This document shows positions 54,784 through 64,000 of a stretch of DNA of 64,000 bases, in pieces; positions within the stretch are counted from its first letter, which is position 1; each line of letters starts with the position of its first letter. The notes beneath the pieces are model-generated. The model did not search any database, had not been told where the DNA came from, and saw nothing but the letters and a program-made list of their open reading frames with translations. Position numbers and translations under genes: made by a program. The stretch is from Idiomarina sp. MD25a (GTDB lineage Bacteria > Pseudomonadota > Gammaproteobacteria > Enterobacterales > Alteromonadaceae): the NCBI RefSeq assembly GCF_001870515.1, contig NZ_MDGT01000003.1, positions 636,151 to 700,150 on the forward strand, written 5' to 3'.

Positions 54784-56556
54784 ATGCGAACGCATTACTG
54801 TGGGCAGGTAACTGCCGAACTAGCCGAACAAGAAGTGACTTTATGTGGTTGGGTCAACAAACGTCGCGATTTAGGTGGTTTGATCTTTATCGATCTGCGT
54901 GACCGCGAAGGCTTGGTTCAAGTGGTTTTTGACCCCGACGAAAACGCCTTGTTTGAGCAGGCGAACCGTCTGCGCCAAGAGTTCTGCGTACAAATCCGTG
55001 GTAAAGTAAACCGTCGCCCAGATAGCCAAGTCAACGCCAACATGAAAACCGGCGAAGTCGAGATCATTGCCAAAGACCTGACTATCTTAAGCCGTTCAGA
55101 ACCGCTACCTATCGATTTTAATTCGCAAGTGAGCGAAGAAGCGCGCTTGCGTTATCGCTACCTTGATTTGCGCCGTCCGCAAATGAACGAAAATCTTCAG
55201 TTCCGTGCCAAAGTGGCGAGTGCAGTGCGTCGTTTCTTAGACGACAACGGCTTCTTAGATATTGAAACACCAATGCTGACGCGAGCGACGCCCGAAGGTG
55301 CGCGTGACTATCTAGTACCGAGCCGGACGCACAAAGGACGTTTCTTTGCGTTGCCGCAAAGCCCCCAGTTATTTAAACAACTACTGATGATGTCCGGCTT
55401 TGACCGTTATTATCAAATCGTGAAGTGCTTCCGTGACGAAGACTTACGTGCCGATCGTCAGCCAGAATTTACTCAGATTGATATCGAAACGTCGTTCATG
55501 AGTGCAGAACAGGTGATGGAAGTCACCGAGACTATGACGCGTCAGTTGTTTCAACAATTGCTGGATATCGATTTAGGCAAATTCCCAACCATGACGTGGC
55601 ACGAAGCGATGCGTCGTTTTGGTTCGGACAAGCCCGACTTGCGTAACCCACTCGAATTGGTCGATGTGGCGGATTTACTTAAAGACGTTGAGTTTAAAGT
55701 CTTCTCAGGTCCTGCAAACGATGAAAAAGGGCGTGTTGCCGTGATTCGTTTGCCGGGTCAGGCAGACAACGTATCGCGTAAAATGATCGACGAATATACA
55801 CAGTTTGTCGGTATCTACGGTGCTAAAGGCTTGGCATGGATTAAAGTGAACGACTTAAGCCAAGGCCGCGAGGGCTTGCAATCGCCCATCCTAAAATTCT
55901 TGCCGGATGAAGCACTTAACGCAATTCTCGAGCGCACCGAAGCGGCCACGGGCGATATCCTGTTCTTTGGTTCAGACAAAGCCAACGTGGTTGCCGAAGC
56001 GATGGGCGCGTTACGCCTTAAGTTAGGTGAAACCTTTGAACTGGTTAGCGACGAATGGCGTCCGCTGTGGGTGGTTGACTTCCCAATGTTCGAAGAAGAC
56101 GACGAAGGCCGTTTAGCCGCGATGCACCATCCGTTTACCGCGCCGGTTAATGTCACGCCAGACGAGCTTAAAGCGAATCCAGCACAAGCGCTGTCAAATG
56201 CGTACGATATGGTACTTAATGGCGTTGAAGTGGGTGGTGGTTCAGTTCGTATTCACGATAACGCCATGCAACAAGCTGCGTTCGAAGTACTGGGCATTGG
56301 TGCAGAAGAAGCCAAAGAAAAATTTGGTTTCCTACTCGAAGCGTTAAAATACGGTACGCCACCACACGCCGGTTTAGCCTTTGGTTTGGACCGCCTAGTC
56401 ATGTTGATGGTCGGTGCAAGCTCAATCCGTGACGTTATCGCGTTCCCAAAAACCACCACCGCCGCGTGTGTATTGACCGATGCACCAGGGCTGGCGAACC
56501 CTGATGCATTGCAAGAACTGGGCGTTAAGAGTACGGTGGAAGACAAAGACGAATAG
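54784..56556 (+). CDS. aspS: Aspartyl-tRNA synthetase
   Basis: 590 aa class IIb, bacterial type with a GAD insertion (about 280-420). N-terminal OB-fold ([15 protein letters not shown]), motif 2 [18 protein letters not shown], motif 3 [13 protein letters not shown]. It heads the aspS-yebC-ruvC-ruvA-ruvB operon. Confidence 0.98.
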   Translation: MRTHYCGQVTAELAEQEVTLCGWVNKRRDLGGLIFIDLRDREGLVQVVFDPDENALFEQANRLRQEFCVQIRGKVNRRPDSQVNANMKTGEVEIIAKDLTILSRSEPLPIDFNSQVSEEARLRYRYLDLRRPQMNENLQFRAKVASAVRRFLDDNGFLDIETPMLTRATPEGARDYLVPSRTHKGRFFALPQSPQLFKQLLMMSGFDRYYQIVKCFRDEDLRADRQPEFTQIDIETSFMSAEQVMEVTETMTRQLFQQLLDIDLGKFPTMTWHEAMRRFGSDKPDLRNPLELVDVADLLKDVEFKVFSGPANDEKGRVAVIRLPGQADNVSRKMIDEYTQFVGIYGAKGLAWIKVNDLSQGREGLQSPILKFLPDEALNAILERTEAATGDILFFGSDKANVVAEAMGALRLKLGETFELVSDEWRPLWVVDFPMFEEDDEGRLAAMHHPFTAPVNVTPDELKANPAQALSNAYDMVLNGVEVGGGSVRIHDNAMQQAAFEVLGIGAEEAKEKFGFLLEALKYGTPPHAGLAFGLDRLVMLMVGASSIRDVIAFPKTTTAACVLTDAPGLANPDALQELGVKSTVEDKDE

Positions 56557-56574
56557 CAACAAATGGAGTGAGAC

Positions 56575-57324
56575 ATGGCAGGTCATTCCAAATGGGCCAA
56601 CATAAAACATCGTAAAGCCGCGCAAGACGCAAAGCGCGGCAAAATCTTTACCAAATTGATTCGAGAAATCACCGTGTCGGCGCGTCAGGGCGGCGGTGAT
56701 CCCGAGACGAATCCGCGCTTACGGGCGGCGATTGATAAAGCGCTTTCTAATAACATGAAGCGCGATACCATCGATACCGCAGTCAAGCGTGGCTCTGGCG
56801 AACTTGAAGGTGAAAACGTTGAAGAGTTGACCTACGAAGGCTACGGCCCCAGTGGTGTCGCCATCTTACTCGAGTGCATGACCGATAACCGTAATCGTAC
56901 GGTATCTGAAGTGCGCCACGCCTTTAATAAGTTCAACGGTAACTTAGGCACCGACGGCTCGGTGGCGTACTTGTTTAATAAACGCGGCGTCATCAGTTAT
57001 GGTAGTGAAACCAGTGAAGAAATCATTCTCGAACCAGCGATTGAAGCGGGTGCTGATGATGTGTTGAATCACGGTGACGGTCACATTGATGTCTTCACTA
57101 GCCCAGAGGTGTTTGGCGCAGTAAAGGACGCGTTAGATGCCACCGGTGCTGAAGCAACCAACGCCGAAGTGACCATGGTGCCCGAGACTAAAGTCGACTT
57201 AGATGAAGACGGCGCGCGCACCTTCCTCAAACTACTCGACGCACTTGAGGATTTAGATGATGTGCAAAACGCCTACCACAATGCGGATATTTCGGACGAC
57301 GTATTGGCAAAGCTGGATGAGTAA
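56575..57324 (+). CDS. yebC: YebC/PmpR family protein
   Basis: 249 aa. The start [20 protein letters not shown] is diagnostic. The family has been described both as DNA-binding regulators and as ribosome-associated translation factors. Directly upstream of ruvC, as in E. coli. Confidence 0.96.
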   Translation: MAGHSKWANIKHRKAAQDAKRGKIFTKLIREITVSARQGGGDPETNPRLRAAIDKALSNNMKRDTIDTAVKRGSGELEGENVEELTYEGYGPSGVAILLECMTDNRNRTVSEVRHAFNKFNGNLGTDGSVAYLFNKRGVISYGSETSEEIILEPAIEAGADDVLNHGDGHIDVFTSPEVFGAVKDALDATGAEATNAEVTMVPETKVDLDEDGARTFLKLLDALEDLDDVQNAYHNADISDDVLAKLDE

Positions 57325-57330
57325 CTACCG

Positions 57331-57870
57331 ATGAGCGTGATCCTCGGTATCGATCCAGGCTCACGCTTAACGGGCTTTGGTGTAATTCAGCAGCAAGGGC
57401 GCCATTTATCGTATATTGCCAGCGGTTGCATCCGTGCCACAGGCACTACCGCCCAGCCGCTGAGTCTCGCCGAGAAACTCAAACGCATTCATAACAGCGT
57501 GGTCGAGCTCATCACACAATACCAGCCTGATGAATTTGCGATTGAGCAAGTATTCATGGCACGCAACCCAGATTCTGCGTTAAAGTTAGGACAAGCGCGC
57601 GGTGCCGCTATCGTGGCCGCTGCATGTGCCGATTTACCCGTGGCTGAGTATAGTGCCCGACAGATCAAGCAGGCAGTGGTGGGCAATGGTGGAGCCGATA
57701 AAACACAAGTACAGCACATGGTGATGGCATTACTCAATTTGAGTAAATCACCCCAAGCCGACGCCGCGGACGCATTAGCTGTCGCGCTTTGCCATGCGCA
57801 CAGCGCGCAGAGTTTAATCAAAATGTCGGGTGCAGCACGTAAAATCGTGCGCGGGCGATTACGCCGCTAG
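57331..57870 (+). CDS. ruvC: Holliday junction resolvase RuvC
   Basis: 179 aa RNase H fold. Acidic active site: Asp in LGIDPGS (7), Glu in AIEQVF (about 70), and DAADALAVA Asp pair (about 143-146). It cuts Holliday junctions. It starts 6 bases after yebC. Confidence 0.97.
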   Translation: MSVILGIDPGSRLTGFGVIQQQGRHLSYIASGCIRATGTTAQPLSLAEKLKRIHNSVVELITQYQPDEFAIEQVFMARNPDSALKLGQARGAAIVAAACADLPVAEYSARQIKQAVVGNGGADKTQVQHMVMALLNLSKSPQADAADALAVALCHAHSAQSLIKMSGAARKIVRGRLRR

Positions 57871-57906
57871 CACGGGCATTCATTAGAATAATAAAGAGGA
57901 CATCCT

Positions 57907-58527
57907 GTGATCGGACAAATTCGTGGCACATTAGTCAGCAAGCAACCCCCAGAAGTGTTAGTCGATGTGCAAGGGGTCGGCTATGAAATTCAATTGCCGA
58001 TGACGTGCTTTTATCAGCTGCCTGCCACTGGAGAATCCGTGACCTTAGTGACTCACTTTGTCGTACGCGAGGATGCGCAATTATTATATGGCTTTAACTC
58101 GCTCGCTGAGCGCAGTTTGTTTAGACTGTTGATTAAAACGCAAGGTGTTGGACCCAAGCTGGCGCTGGCCATATTGTCAGGCATGAGTGCTGACGAATTT
58201 GTCTGGGCAGTGAATCAGAATGATGTCAGCCGCTTGGTCAAGCTACCCGGTGTTGGAAAGAAAACCGCTGAGCGCCTGGTCATTGAAATGCGTGACCGTT
58301 TGAAAGATTGGCAAGGCTCGAGCACGCCAGCGACCGATGCTGCGCCGCTTGATAATGCCAGTGGTGATGCTTTGGTGCATCCAGCCGATGCGCGCAACGA
58401 TGCGTTAAGCGCGTTATTGGCGCTCGGTTACAAACCGGTACAAGCCGAAAAAGCATTAAAAGCGGTATATCAGCAAGGTGAAAGTAGCGAAACGCTTATT
58501 CGCAGTGCGCTAAAACAATTGTCTTAA
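57907..58527 (+). CDS. ruvA: Holliday junction branch migration protein RuvA
   Basis: 206 aa. GTG start at 57907 after GAGGA. N-terminal OB-fold ([10 protein letters not shown]), helix-hairpin-helix repeats ([26 protein letters not shown]) and a C-terminal domain that binds RuvB. No LexA-type operator is visible upstream. Confidence 0.97.
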   Translation: MIGQIRGTLVSKQPPEVLVDVQGVGYEIQLPMTCFYQLPATGESVTLVTHFVVREDAQLLYGFNSLAERSLFRLLIKTQGVGPKLALAILSGMSADEFVWAVNQNDVSRLVKLPGVGKKTAERLVIEMRDRLKDWQGSSTPATDAAPLDNASGDALVHPADARNDALSALLALGYKPVQAEKALKAVYQQGESSETLIRSALKQLS

Positions 58528-58554
58528 TAGGCCGAACAGCCTTTGGAATAGGTT

Positions 58555-59580
58555 ATGATTGAAGCAGATCACATCCCCAGTCACCGCATTATCGAAGCCG
58601 ATGTACAAGGCGATGATGAAGCCATTGACCGTGCCATTCGTCCTAAAAAGCTCGCCGACTATACGGGTCAGAAGCATGTCGTCGAGCAGATGGAAATCTT
58701 TATTGAGGCGGCTCGCAAGCGCGAGGAAGCGCTCGACCACTTATTGATTTTTGGACCGCCTGGTTTGGGTAAAACGACCTTAGCCAATATTGTTGCGAAC
58801 GAGCTGGATGTGAACATCAAAACCACCTCGGGACCGGTGCTCGAAAAAGCCGGCGATCTCGCGGCGTTGCTGACGAATCTCGATGCCCATGATGTGCTGT
58901 TTATCGATGAAATACATCGATTGAGTCCCGTGGTTGAAGAAATCCTCTATCCCGCGATGGAAGACTACCAACTCGATATTATGATAGGTGAGGGACCCGC
59001 CGCGCGTTCTATAAAACTCGACTTACCGCCGTTTACGCTGATTGGCGCGACGACGCGGGCAGGCGCGCTGACGTCGCCACTGCGCGACCGCTTTGGCATC
59101 GTACAGCGCTTAGAATTCTACCAAGTCGAAGAACTGACCGAGATCATAAAGCGCTCGGCGCATTACATGAATGTGAATATGGACGTGGGTGGCGCACAAG
59201 AAATCGCGCGTCGCTCACGGGGTACGCCACGGATTGCCAATCGACTGTTACGGCGAGTACGAGACTACGCCGAAGTAAAAGCCGATGGTAAAGTGAATCA
59301 AGATATAGCCAGTGCCGCACTGACCATGGTGGATGTCGACCAAGCCGGTTTTGACTACATGGATAGAAAACTGCTGCTCGCGATTATGGAGAAGTTTTTA
59401 GGCGGCCCTGTGGGTTTAGACAACCTGGCCGCAGCCATCGGTGAAGAAAAGGACACCATCGAGGATGTGCTCGAACCTTATTTGATTCAACAAGGTTTCT
59501 TACAGCGTACTCCACGCGGTCGTATCGCCACACCGCGGGCATACCGCCACTTTGGTTTAAATCCCAACGCAGAAGAGTAA
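58555..59580 (+). CDS. ruvB: Holliday junction branch migration ATPase RuvB
   Basis: 341 aa AAA+ helicase. Walker [11 protein letters not shown] (about 66), Walker [10 protein letters not shown], sensor GATTRAG, and a C-terminal winged helix ([16 protein letters not shown]). Motor of RuvAB. Confidence 0.98.
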   Translation: MIEADHIPSHRIIEADVQGDDEAIDRAIRPKKLADYTGQKHVVEQMEIFIEAARKREEALDHLLIFGPPGLGKTTLANIVANELDVNIKTTSGPVLEKAGDLAALLTNLDAHDVLFIDEIHRLSPVVEEILYPAMEDYQLDIMIGEGPAARSIKLDLPPFTLIGATTRAGALTSPLRDRFGIVQRLEFYQVEELTEIIKRSAHYMNVNMDVGGAQEIARRSRGTPRIANRLLRRVRDYAEVKADGKVNQDIASAALTMVDVDQAGFDYMDRKLLLAIMEKFLGGPVGLDNLAAAIGEEKDTIEDVLEPYLIQQGFLQRTPRGRIATPRAYRHFGLNPNAEE

Positions 59581-59608
59581 AAAGGCATTGAAAGGGTAAA
59601 AATTGAGT

Positions 59609-59638
59609 AAAAAAAAGCCCGAACCAAATGGAACGGGC
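59609..59638 (-). terminator. Rho-independent terminator of the candidate small RNA
   Basis: On the minus strand GCCCG-tt-CC, ATTT loop, GG-tt-CGGGC followed by T8 (59616-59609). On the plus strand there is no T-run, so it does not serve ruvB well. Confidence 0.75.
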
Positions 59639-59749
59639 AAACAGAACAACAAGAAGGAAGTTAAAAATCCAGGGAACCTACTTTAAGTAATCAAAAAAAG
59701 TAAGTAACAATCTAAGAAGAAGTGACAACCAATCTCCTCATCTCGATTT
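59609..59749 (-). ncRNA. Candidate small RNA, about 140 nt
   Basis: Between a strong promoter and a rho-independent terminator on the minus strand, facing ruvB. The transcript has U-rich single-stranded-looking stretches (several UUCUU/ACUUAC elements) suited to Hfq-type pairing. It contains a possible 9-codon frame (ATG near 59741, MRRLVVTSSS), but without a good ribosome-binding site. I do not recognise an Rfam family. Existence is inferred from signals only. Confidence 0.55.
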
Positions 59750-59756
59750 AGGGGCT

Positions 59757-59784
59757 ATTATACGCCCGAATGAGGCATCATCAA
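59757..59784 (-). promoter_or_regulatory. Sigma-70 promoter of the candidate small RNA
   Basis: Minus strand TTGATG (59784-59779), 16-base spacer, perfect TATAAT (59762-59757). Predicted start 59749-59751. Confidence 0.65.
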
Positions 59785-60018
59785 GCTAGAAAAATTACAT
59801 CTTCAGATTAGAAAAACTAATATGAAGAAATTGTAGATTGTTCGAAAATAGCGCAACAAAAAAGCAACAAAACAAAAAATTGTATACAAAACAGTGCGTT
59901 GAAAATTGATTGTTTCAAATTTGTCATAAATAAAAGTCTGTTGATAATTTAATCAGCGTGACTTTTTCAATCTTTTACATAGTATTGGGACGAAAGAGTT
60001 ATTTCTCAAGGAATTTTT

Positions 60019-60432
60019 ATGCAAGAGGCGGTCTTTAGCTGGCCCATACGGGTCTATTACGAGGATACCGATGCAGGTGGTATCGTTTATTATGCGAATT
60101 ATCTCAAGTTTATTGAGCGAGCTAGGACAGAATGGTTAAGGTCTTTAGGGATTGAACAGGATAGCTGGTTAGATCACAATAGAGCCTTCGTGGTGCGTCA
60201 TGTCGATCTCGACTTGCAAGCAGCGGCAAGGTTTAATGCTGAACTGACGGTGACCGTCGTGGTCGAACAGGTCAAGAAAGCATCCTTAGTGTTTACTCAG
60301 CAAGTTGTGGGCGCCGATGGCACCTTACATTGTCAGGCACGGGTGAAAGCCGCATGTGTCGACAAAGATGCGATGAAAGCGGTCGCAATACCCGATAGTA
60401 TCTTACAAGCGATAAAAGCAGAGGTTAGTTAG
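60019..60432 (+). CDS. ybgC: Tol-Pal-associated acyl-CoA thioesterase
   Basis: 137 aa hotdog-fold thioesterase with YYEDTDAGGIVYYANYLKF (split after Gly) containing the catalytic Asp. AAGGAA precedes the ATG. It hydrolyses acyl-CoA/ACP thioesters. First gene of the tol-pal cluster. Confidence 0.96.
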   Translation: MQEAVFSWPIRVYYEDTDAGGIVYYANYLKFIERARTEWLRSLGIEQDSWLDHNRAFVVRHVDLDLQAAARFNAELTVTVVVEQVKKASLVFTQQVVGADGTLHCQARVKAACVDKDAMKAVAIPDSILQAIKAEVS

Positions 60433-60433
60433 C

Positions 60434-61138
60434 GTGGAAGCAGAATTGTCCTTTATTGATTTGTTTTTGCAGGCCAGTTTACTGGTTAAATTGGTGATGC
60501 TCATGCTATTGGCAATGTCCGTGTGGGGCTGGGTACTCATATTCCAACGTAAAAAGGTCATTGGACAAGCCCACAGCGATGCACTCAAATTCGAAGACCG
60601 CTTTTGGTCAGGGGTTGACCTCGCTCGCTTATATCAAGAAATTTCAGCACGGGCGAAAAACAGTCGCGGTATGGAGCTACTGTTCCACGCCGGCTTTAAA
60701 GAATTCGCTCGGCTCAGTAACCACGATAACGCCGATGCACAAACCCGTGTAGAAGGTGCCTTCCGGGCCATGCGCGTGGCACACGCCCGCGAACTGGAAA
60801 AACTCGATTCCAACCTCGGTATTCTCGCAACCATCGGGTCTATCAGCCCCTATATCGGTTTGTTCGGTACCGTATGGGGTATCATGAACGCATTCATCGC
60901 GCTCGGTGCTGTTAAACAGGCGACCCTAGCGATGGTCGCGCCGGGTATCGCAGAAGCATTGATTGCAACAGCGATGGGTCTTTTTGCTGCAATTCCAGCA
61001 GTTATTGCGTACAACCGCTTTACCAACCGTGTCGAGAAAGTCGATAACCAATACATGAACTTTATTGACGAGTTCGTTGCAATTTTACAACGTCAAACGT
61101 TGTCTAATGGCAAGAATGTAAAAGGTGACGCGCTATGA
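60434..61138 (+). CDS. tolQ: Tol-Pal system proton channel subunit TolQ
   Basis: 234 aa, MotA/ExbB-type with three membrane helices (about 15-40, 135-160, 170-195). GTG start at 60434, with GAGG upstream. SISPYIGLFGTVWGIMNAF is the family signature. It forms the force-generating complex with TolR and TolA. Confidence 0.96.
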   Translation: MEAELSFIDLFLQASLLVKLVMLMLLAMSVWGWVLIFQRKKVIGQAHSDALKFEDRFWSGVDLARLYQEISARAKNSRGMELLFHAGFKEFARLSNHDNADAQTRVEGAFRAMRVAHARELEKLDSNLGILATIGSISPYIGLFGTVWGIMNAFIALGAVKQATLAMVAPGIAEALIATAMGLFAAIPAVIAYNRFTNRVEKVDNQYMNFIDEFVAILQRQTLSNGKNVKGDAL

Positions 61139-61563
61139 TGGTGATGCCACGTAAGCGCCGTAAGCCGGTCGCGGAAATCAACGTGGTGCCATACATCGAC
61201 GTTATGTTGGTGTTACTTATTATCTTTATGGTTACCGCACCACTGATCACCCAAGGGGTCAAGGTCGAGCTGCCGAAGGCCACCGCAGAGCCGTTGGCTA
61301 AAGATACTAATCCACCGTTGGTTGCCTCGGTTGATGCTGAAGGTAATTACTACCTGAATCAGGGGACCGATCCCGATGTGCCGATTAGCGCCGACGAAGT
61401 TGCGACGCTAGTAGCGGCGCATTTACAAGTTGAGCCAGAGACACCGGTGATGGTGAACGGTGACGGGGCGGTTTCGTATAATCAAATTGTGCAATTGATG
61501 GTGTTACTGCAACGCGCAGGGGTGCCGTCAGTTGGGCTTATGACAGATTCAGCGGATAATTAG
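61135..61563 (+). CDS. tolR: Tol-Pal system subunit TolR
   Basis: 142 aa, one membrane helix with the channel Asp in VVPYIDVMLVLLIIF (about residue 24) and a periplasmic domain. Overlaps tolQ by 4 bases. Confidence 0.96.
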   Translation: MMVMPRKRRKPVAEINVVPYIDVMLVLLIIFMVTAPLITQGVKVELPKATAEPLAKDTNPPLVASVDAEGNYYLNQGTDPDVPISADEVATLVAAHLQVEPETPVMVNGDGAVSYNQIVQLMVLLQRAGVPSVGLMTDSADN

Positions 61564-61565
61564 TT

Positions 61566-62510
61566 GTGGCAAAGTCAGCAGAGAGTTTTAAGTTACCCTT
61601 AGTCTACTCGATAGGCATTCACGCGGCGATAGCGGCGGTATTGTTGGTGAGCTTTGAATTCACTTCGCCTGAGCCTACGCCTATGCAAGTGAATCTCGAT
61701 CAAAGCGAGATGAATCCGCAGCCAGAAGAAATCGTCAACGCAGTGTCGGTGGATAAAGCCGCTGTCGAGCGCCAAGTGCAACGCATTAAAGACCAGAAGG
61801 CAGCTGAACGCCGCGCCGAGCAACAGCGCATTCAAGAACTTGAGCGCAAAGCGGCAGAAGCACGTCAAGCACGTGAACGTGAGCAACAGCGCTTAGAGCA
61901 GATTGCTGAGCAGCAAAAGCAAGAAGAGCAAGAAGCGGCCGAGGCACGTAAGCGTGCTCAACAAGCTAAAAAAGAAGCTGAACAACTGGCTGAGCAACGT
62001 CGCAAAGAAGAACAAGCAGCAAAACAGGCTGCAGAGCGTCGTGCTAAAGCTGAGCGTGAAGCCGAAGAAGCGGCACGCAAAGCTGAGGAAGAGCGTAAGC
62101 AGCGCGAGGCCGAGCGAAAAAGACGCGAAGAAGAAGAGCGTCAGCGTCGTTTGGCAGCAGAACGTGAAGCTCAGTTGCAAAAAGAAATGGAAGAAGAGCG
62201 TCAACGCCGCTCGGCCGCACGTCGCCGCCAGGTGTTGAGCGAACTTGAAAAATACCAAGCGCTGATCCAACAGACCATTCAGCGCAACTGGAACGTAGAT
62301 GATTCGATGTCTGGGAAATCTTGTGAGCTGACGATTAGCTTGGCGCCGAGTGGCTTCGTCAAGTCGGTGACCACCGGGGCGGGTGATCCTGCGGTATGTC
62401 GTTCAGCCGAGAATGCGGTATTAAAAGCCACCACGCTACCGGTGTCAGAAGATCCCGAAGTCTACCAACAGATGAGTACCATTAAACTAACGGTTAAACC
62501 GCAGTTATAA
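61566..62510 (+). CDS. tolA: Tol-Pal system protein TolA
   Basis: 314 aa. GTG start at 61566. N-terminal anchor with SxxxH-type IGIHAA, a long Lys/Arg/Glu/Ala-rich helix (about 65-225), and a globular C-domain with two Cys (KSCELTI, PAVCRSA). It spans the periplasm to Pal/TolB. Confidence 0.95.
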   Translation: MAKSAESFKLPLVYSIGIHAAIAAVLLVSFEFTSPEPTPMQVNLDQSEMNPQPEEIVNAVSVDKAAVERQVQRIKDQKAAERRAEQQRIQELERKAAEARQAREREQQRLEQIAEQQKQEEQEAAEARKRAQQAKKEAEQLAEQRRKEEQAAKQAAERRAKAEREAEEAARKAEEERKQREAERKRREEEERQRRLAAEREAQLQKEMEEERQRRSAARRRQVLSELEKYQALIQQTIQRNWNVDDSMSGKSCELTISLAPSGFVKSVTTGAGDPAVCRSAENAVLKATTLPVSEDPEVYQQMSTIKLTVKPQL

Positions 62511-62524
62511 ACGTAAGGTGAACC

Positions 62525-63874
62525 ATGAAAAAGCTGTTTTTGAATTTATGTATCTTAGTTATGGCAGTCACGTCGACCGCTCGAGCCGGGGTGTTAGAAA
62601 TTGTCATCACCGAAGGTATCGACAGTGCGCGTCCGATTGCGGTCGTTCCATTTAAATGGTTAGGTGACGGTGAAGCGCCGGGTAACCTTACAGACGTTAT
62701 CGCAGCGGATTTAACCCGCAGCGGTAAGTTTAATCCGATCCCACAATCGGCAATGCCACAGTATCCGGTGAATGATGAAGAGTTGGATTACTCGGCATGG
62801 GCGAAGATGGGGGTTGAAGCGGTACTAATGGGCACCGTAGAACCTTACTCCGTTGACCGTTACATGGTTAAGTTTCAGCTGGTGGATGTGCTACGCGGGC
62901 AAATCACCGGCGGCAACGCGCAGATGCTAAAGAATGGCCAGTTGGTGCAAAGCAACGACCATATTTTAGATGCCCGTAGTTCAGTGATTGATGGCAATCA
63001 GTTCCGTCAATACTCGCATCGCATTTCTGATGTCGTTTACGAAGCATTGACCGGTGAGCCGGGTGCGTTCATGACTCGCATCGCTTATGTCACCGTTAAT
63101 CAAGAAGACCAGTATCCCTACAAATTGTTGGTCGCGGATTATGACGGTGCAAATGAAAAGGTCTTGCTGCGTAGCCCTGAACCTTTAATGTCGCCTTCAT
63201 GGTCGCCTGATGGTAATAAATTGGCGTATGTAAGCTTTGAGAACAAAAAGCCAGAAATTTTCGTACAAGATATTTACACCACTCGACGTGAGAAGGTGAC
63301 CTCGTTCCCTGGCATTAACGGCAGCCCAGTGTTCTCTCCGAACGGCGAGAAAATGGCGATGGTATTGTCAAAAGATGGCAATCCTGAGTTGTATGTTATG
63401 GATCTTAAGACTAAAAACTTGCAACGCTTAACGCGGAATCGTACGATTGATACTGAGCCAAGTTGGACGCCTGATGGTAAATCGATCGTCTTCACTTCAG
63501 AAAGAGGTGGAAGACCGCAATTATATAGCGTAAATTTATCTTCAGGTGAGGTGCGTCGCTTAACTTTTGAAGGCGAGCAAAACTTAGGTGGCACGGTCAT
63601 GCCTTCGGGCGAATCGATGATTTTAGTTAACCGCACTAACGGTAACTATCACATCGCGCGGCAGGAATTCCCGCGGGGTACGATGCAAGTACTCACTCGC
63701 ACGGCGTTGGACGAATCACCAAGTGTGGCACCTAATGGCAGTATGGTGATCTACAGCACTACGCATAACAATAAACAAGTGTTAGCGTTAGTGTCGACAG
63801 ACGGTCGTTTTAAAGCGCGTTTGCCGGCTAGTAGCGGCGAAGTGAAGTCACCATCGTGGTCGCCATTTATGTAA
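62525..63874 (+). CDS. tolB: Tol-Pal system periplasmic beta-propeller TolB
   Basis: 449 aa. Signal peptide with cleavage near ARAG (about residue 22), N-terminal domain (VPFKWLG...) and a six-bladed propeller with repeated SWSPDG/VFSPNG/SWTPDG motifs. It binds Pal and TolA. AAGGTG precedes the ATG. Confidence 0.97.
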   Translation: MKKLFLNLCILVMAVTSTARAGVLEIVITEGIDSARPIAVVPFKWLGDGEAPGNLTDVIAADLTRSGKFNPIPQSAMPQYPVNDEELDYSAWAKMGVEAVLMGTVEPYSVDRYMVKFQLVDVLRGQITGGNAQMLKNGQLVQSNDHILDARSSVIDGNQFRQYSHRISDVVYEALTGEPGAFMTRIAYVTVNQEDQYPYKLLVADYDGANEKVLLRSPEPLMSPSWSPDGNKLAYVSFENKKPEIFVQDIYTTRREKVTSFPGINGSPVFSPNGEKMAMVLSKDGNPELYVMDLKTKNLQRLTRNRTIDTEPSWTPDGKSIVFTSERGGRPQLYSVNLSSGEVRRLTFEGEQNLGGTVMPSGESMILVNRTNGNYHIARQEFPRGTMQVLTRTALDESPSVAPNGSMVIYSTTHNNKQVLALVSTDGRFKARLPASSGEVKSPSWSPFM

Positions 63875-63994
63875 GTGCTTGTAAAAGTGCTATAAAAGTA
63901 GTGTAAGCTTGTGCAGAATTGCGCGAGTTTTAATCAAAATTAATTTAGTAAACCGAACGGTTTGATCAACTGGATAACGATAAGGATCATTAGG

Positions 63995-64000
63995 ATGCAG
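63995..64000 (+). CDS. pal: Start of pal, cut by the right edge
   Basis: ATG CAG only, with AAGGA eight bases or so upstream, 120 bases after tolB. Pal lipoproteins in related bacteria start Met-Gln, and the tolB-pal order is near universal. The product itself is not visible. Confidence 0.55.

Larger units (their letters stand above)
59581..60018. other. Gene-poor AT-rich stretch between ruvB and ybgC
   Basis: 438 bases without a credible protein gene. The left half holds a minus-strand small-RNA unit (promoter near 59760-59784, terminator at 59609-59638). The right half (about 59790-60010) is A/T-rich and must carry the ybgC-tol promoter; I see no strong consensus there, only a 10-bp palindrome TTGTATACAA at 59880-59889. 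Confidence 0.7.

Noticed and set aside
57300-57910. LexA/SOS control of ruvC or ruvA
   Set aside because: I looked for a CTGT-N8-ACAG operator in the short gaps before both genes and saw none; they appear to be read from the aspS promoter.
61893-62270. Leu/Phe-rich minus-strand frame opposite tolA
   Set aside because: It is the antisense image of the Lys/Glu/Arg-rich tolA helix, not a membrane protein gene.

Overview
The window is chromosomal DNA of a polarly flagellated marine-type gammaproteobacterium. The flhA-flhF-flhG-fliA-cheYZAB-parC-parP-cheW order, the ccmABCDEFGHI-mlaA order, the tolQRAB-pal cluster and the rssB/galU adjacency all point to the Alteromonadales/Vibrionales. Gene content (polar flagellum, pseudaminic acid genes, a secreted S9 peptidase) fits Idiomarina/Pseudidiomarina best, but that is inference and no database was searched. 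I saw no rRNA, tRNA, insertion sequence, CRISPR array or prophage. Almost all of the sequence is dense, ordinary core genome.

Region 1 (1-11.4 kb) is a flagellin-glycan locus. A Maf-type (DUF115) flagellin glycosyltransferase enters from the left edge. A minus-strand operon (hisH-like, hisF-like, N-acetyl sugar amidotransferase, and a Rossmann plus beta-propeller protein of unknown role) diverges from a plus-strand pseudaminic acid operon (pseB, pseC, pseF, pseG, a formyltransferase-like gene, pseI). The Pse operon has an excellent sigma-54 (-24/-12) promoter. The divergent operon has a sigma-70-type promoter whose start site lies in a perfect 14-bp palindrome. There is no PseH acetyltransferase, and the formyltransferase-like gene sits where it would be expected. 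The predicted sugar is therefore a non-standard, probably formylated and acetamidino-modified, pseudaminic acid.

Region 2 (11.4-25.7 kb) holds housekeeping genes: an S9 peptidase, a small lipoprotein, rpsT, a GAF/PAS/GGDEF protein, murJ, then ribF-ileS-lspA-fkpB-ispH. It ends with a convergent cluster of minor-pilin genes in which one reading frame appears to be shifted and a small gene is hidden.

Region 3 (25.8-40.1 kb) is the flagellar-regulation and chemotaxis cluster: flhA, flhF, flhG, fliA, cheY, cheZ, cheA, cheB, parC-like, parP-like, cheW and a DUF2802 gene. A convergent pair follows (an FlhB C-terminal paralogue and a FliK-like protein). CheA has no recognisable P2 domain. It carries instead a long acidic linker with three copies of a short motif. 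ParP carries a (Glu-Pro)n spacer encoded by a perfect 12-bp minisatellite.

Region 4 (40.2-53.3 kb) contains the complete cytochrome c maturation operon with mlaA, rssB, a small membrane protein, galU, a LysR regulator, and cmoA-cmoB. Region 5 (53.3-64 kb) contains a periplasmic-sensor diguanylate cyclase, aspS-yebC-ruvC-ruvA-ruvB, a gene-poor stretch, then ybgC-tolQ-tolR-tolA-tolB and the first codons of pal. The gene-poor stretch (59581-60018) carries a convincing promoter-to-terminator unit on the minus strand, predicted to be a small RNA of about 140 nt.
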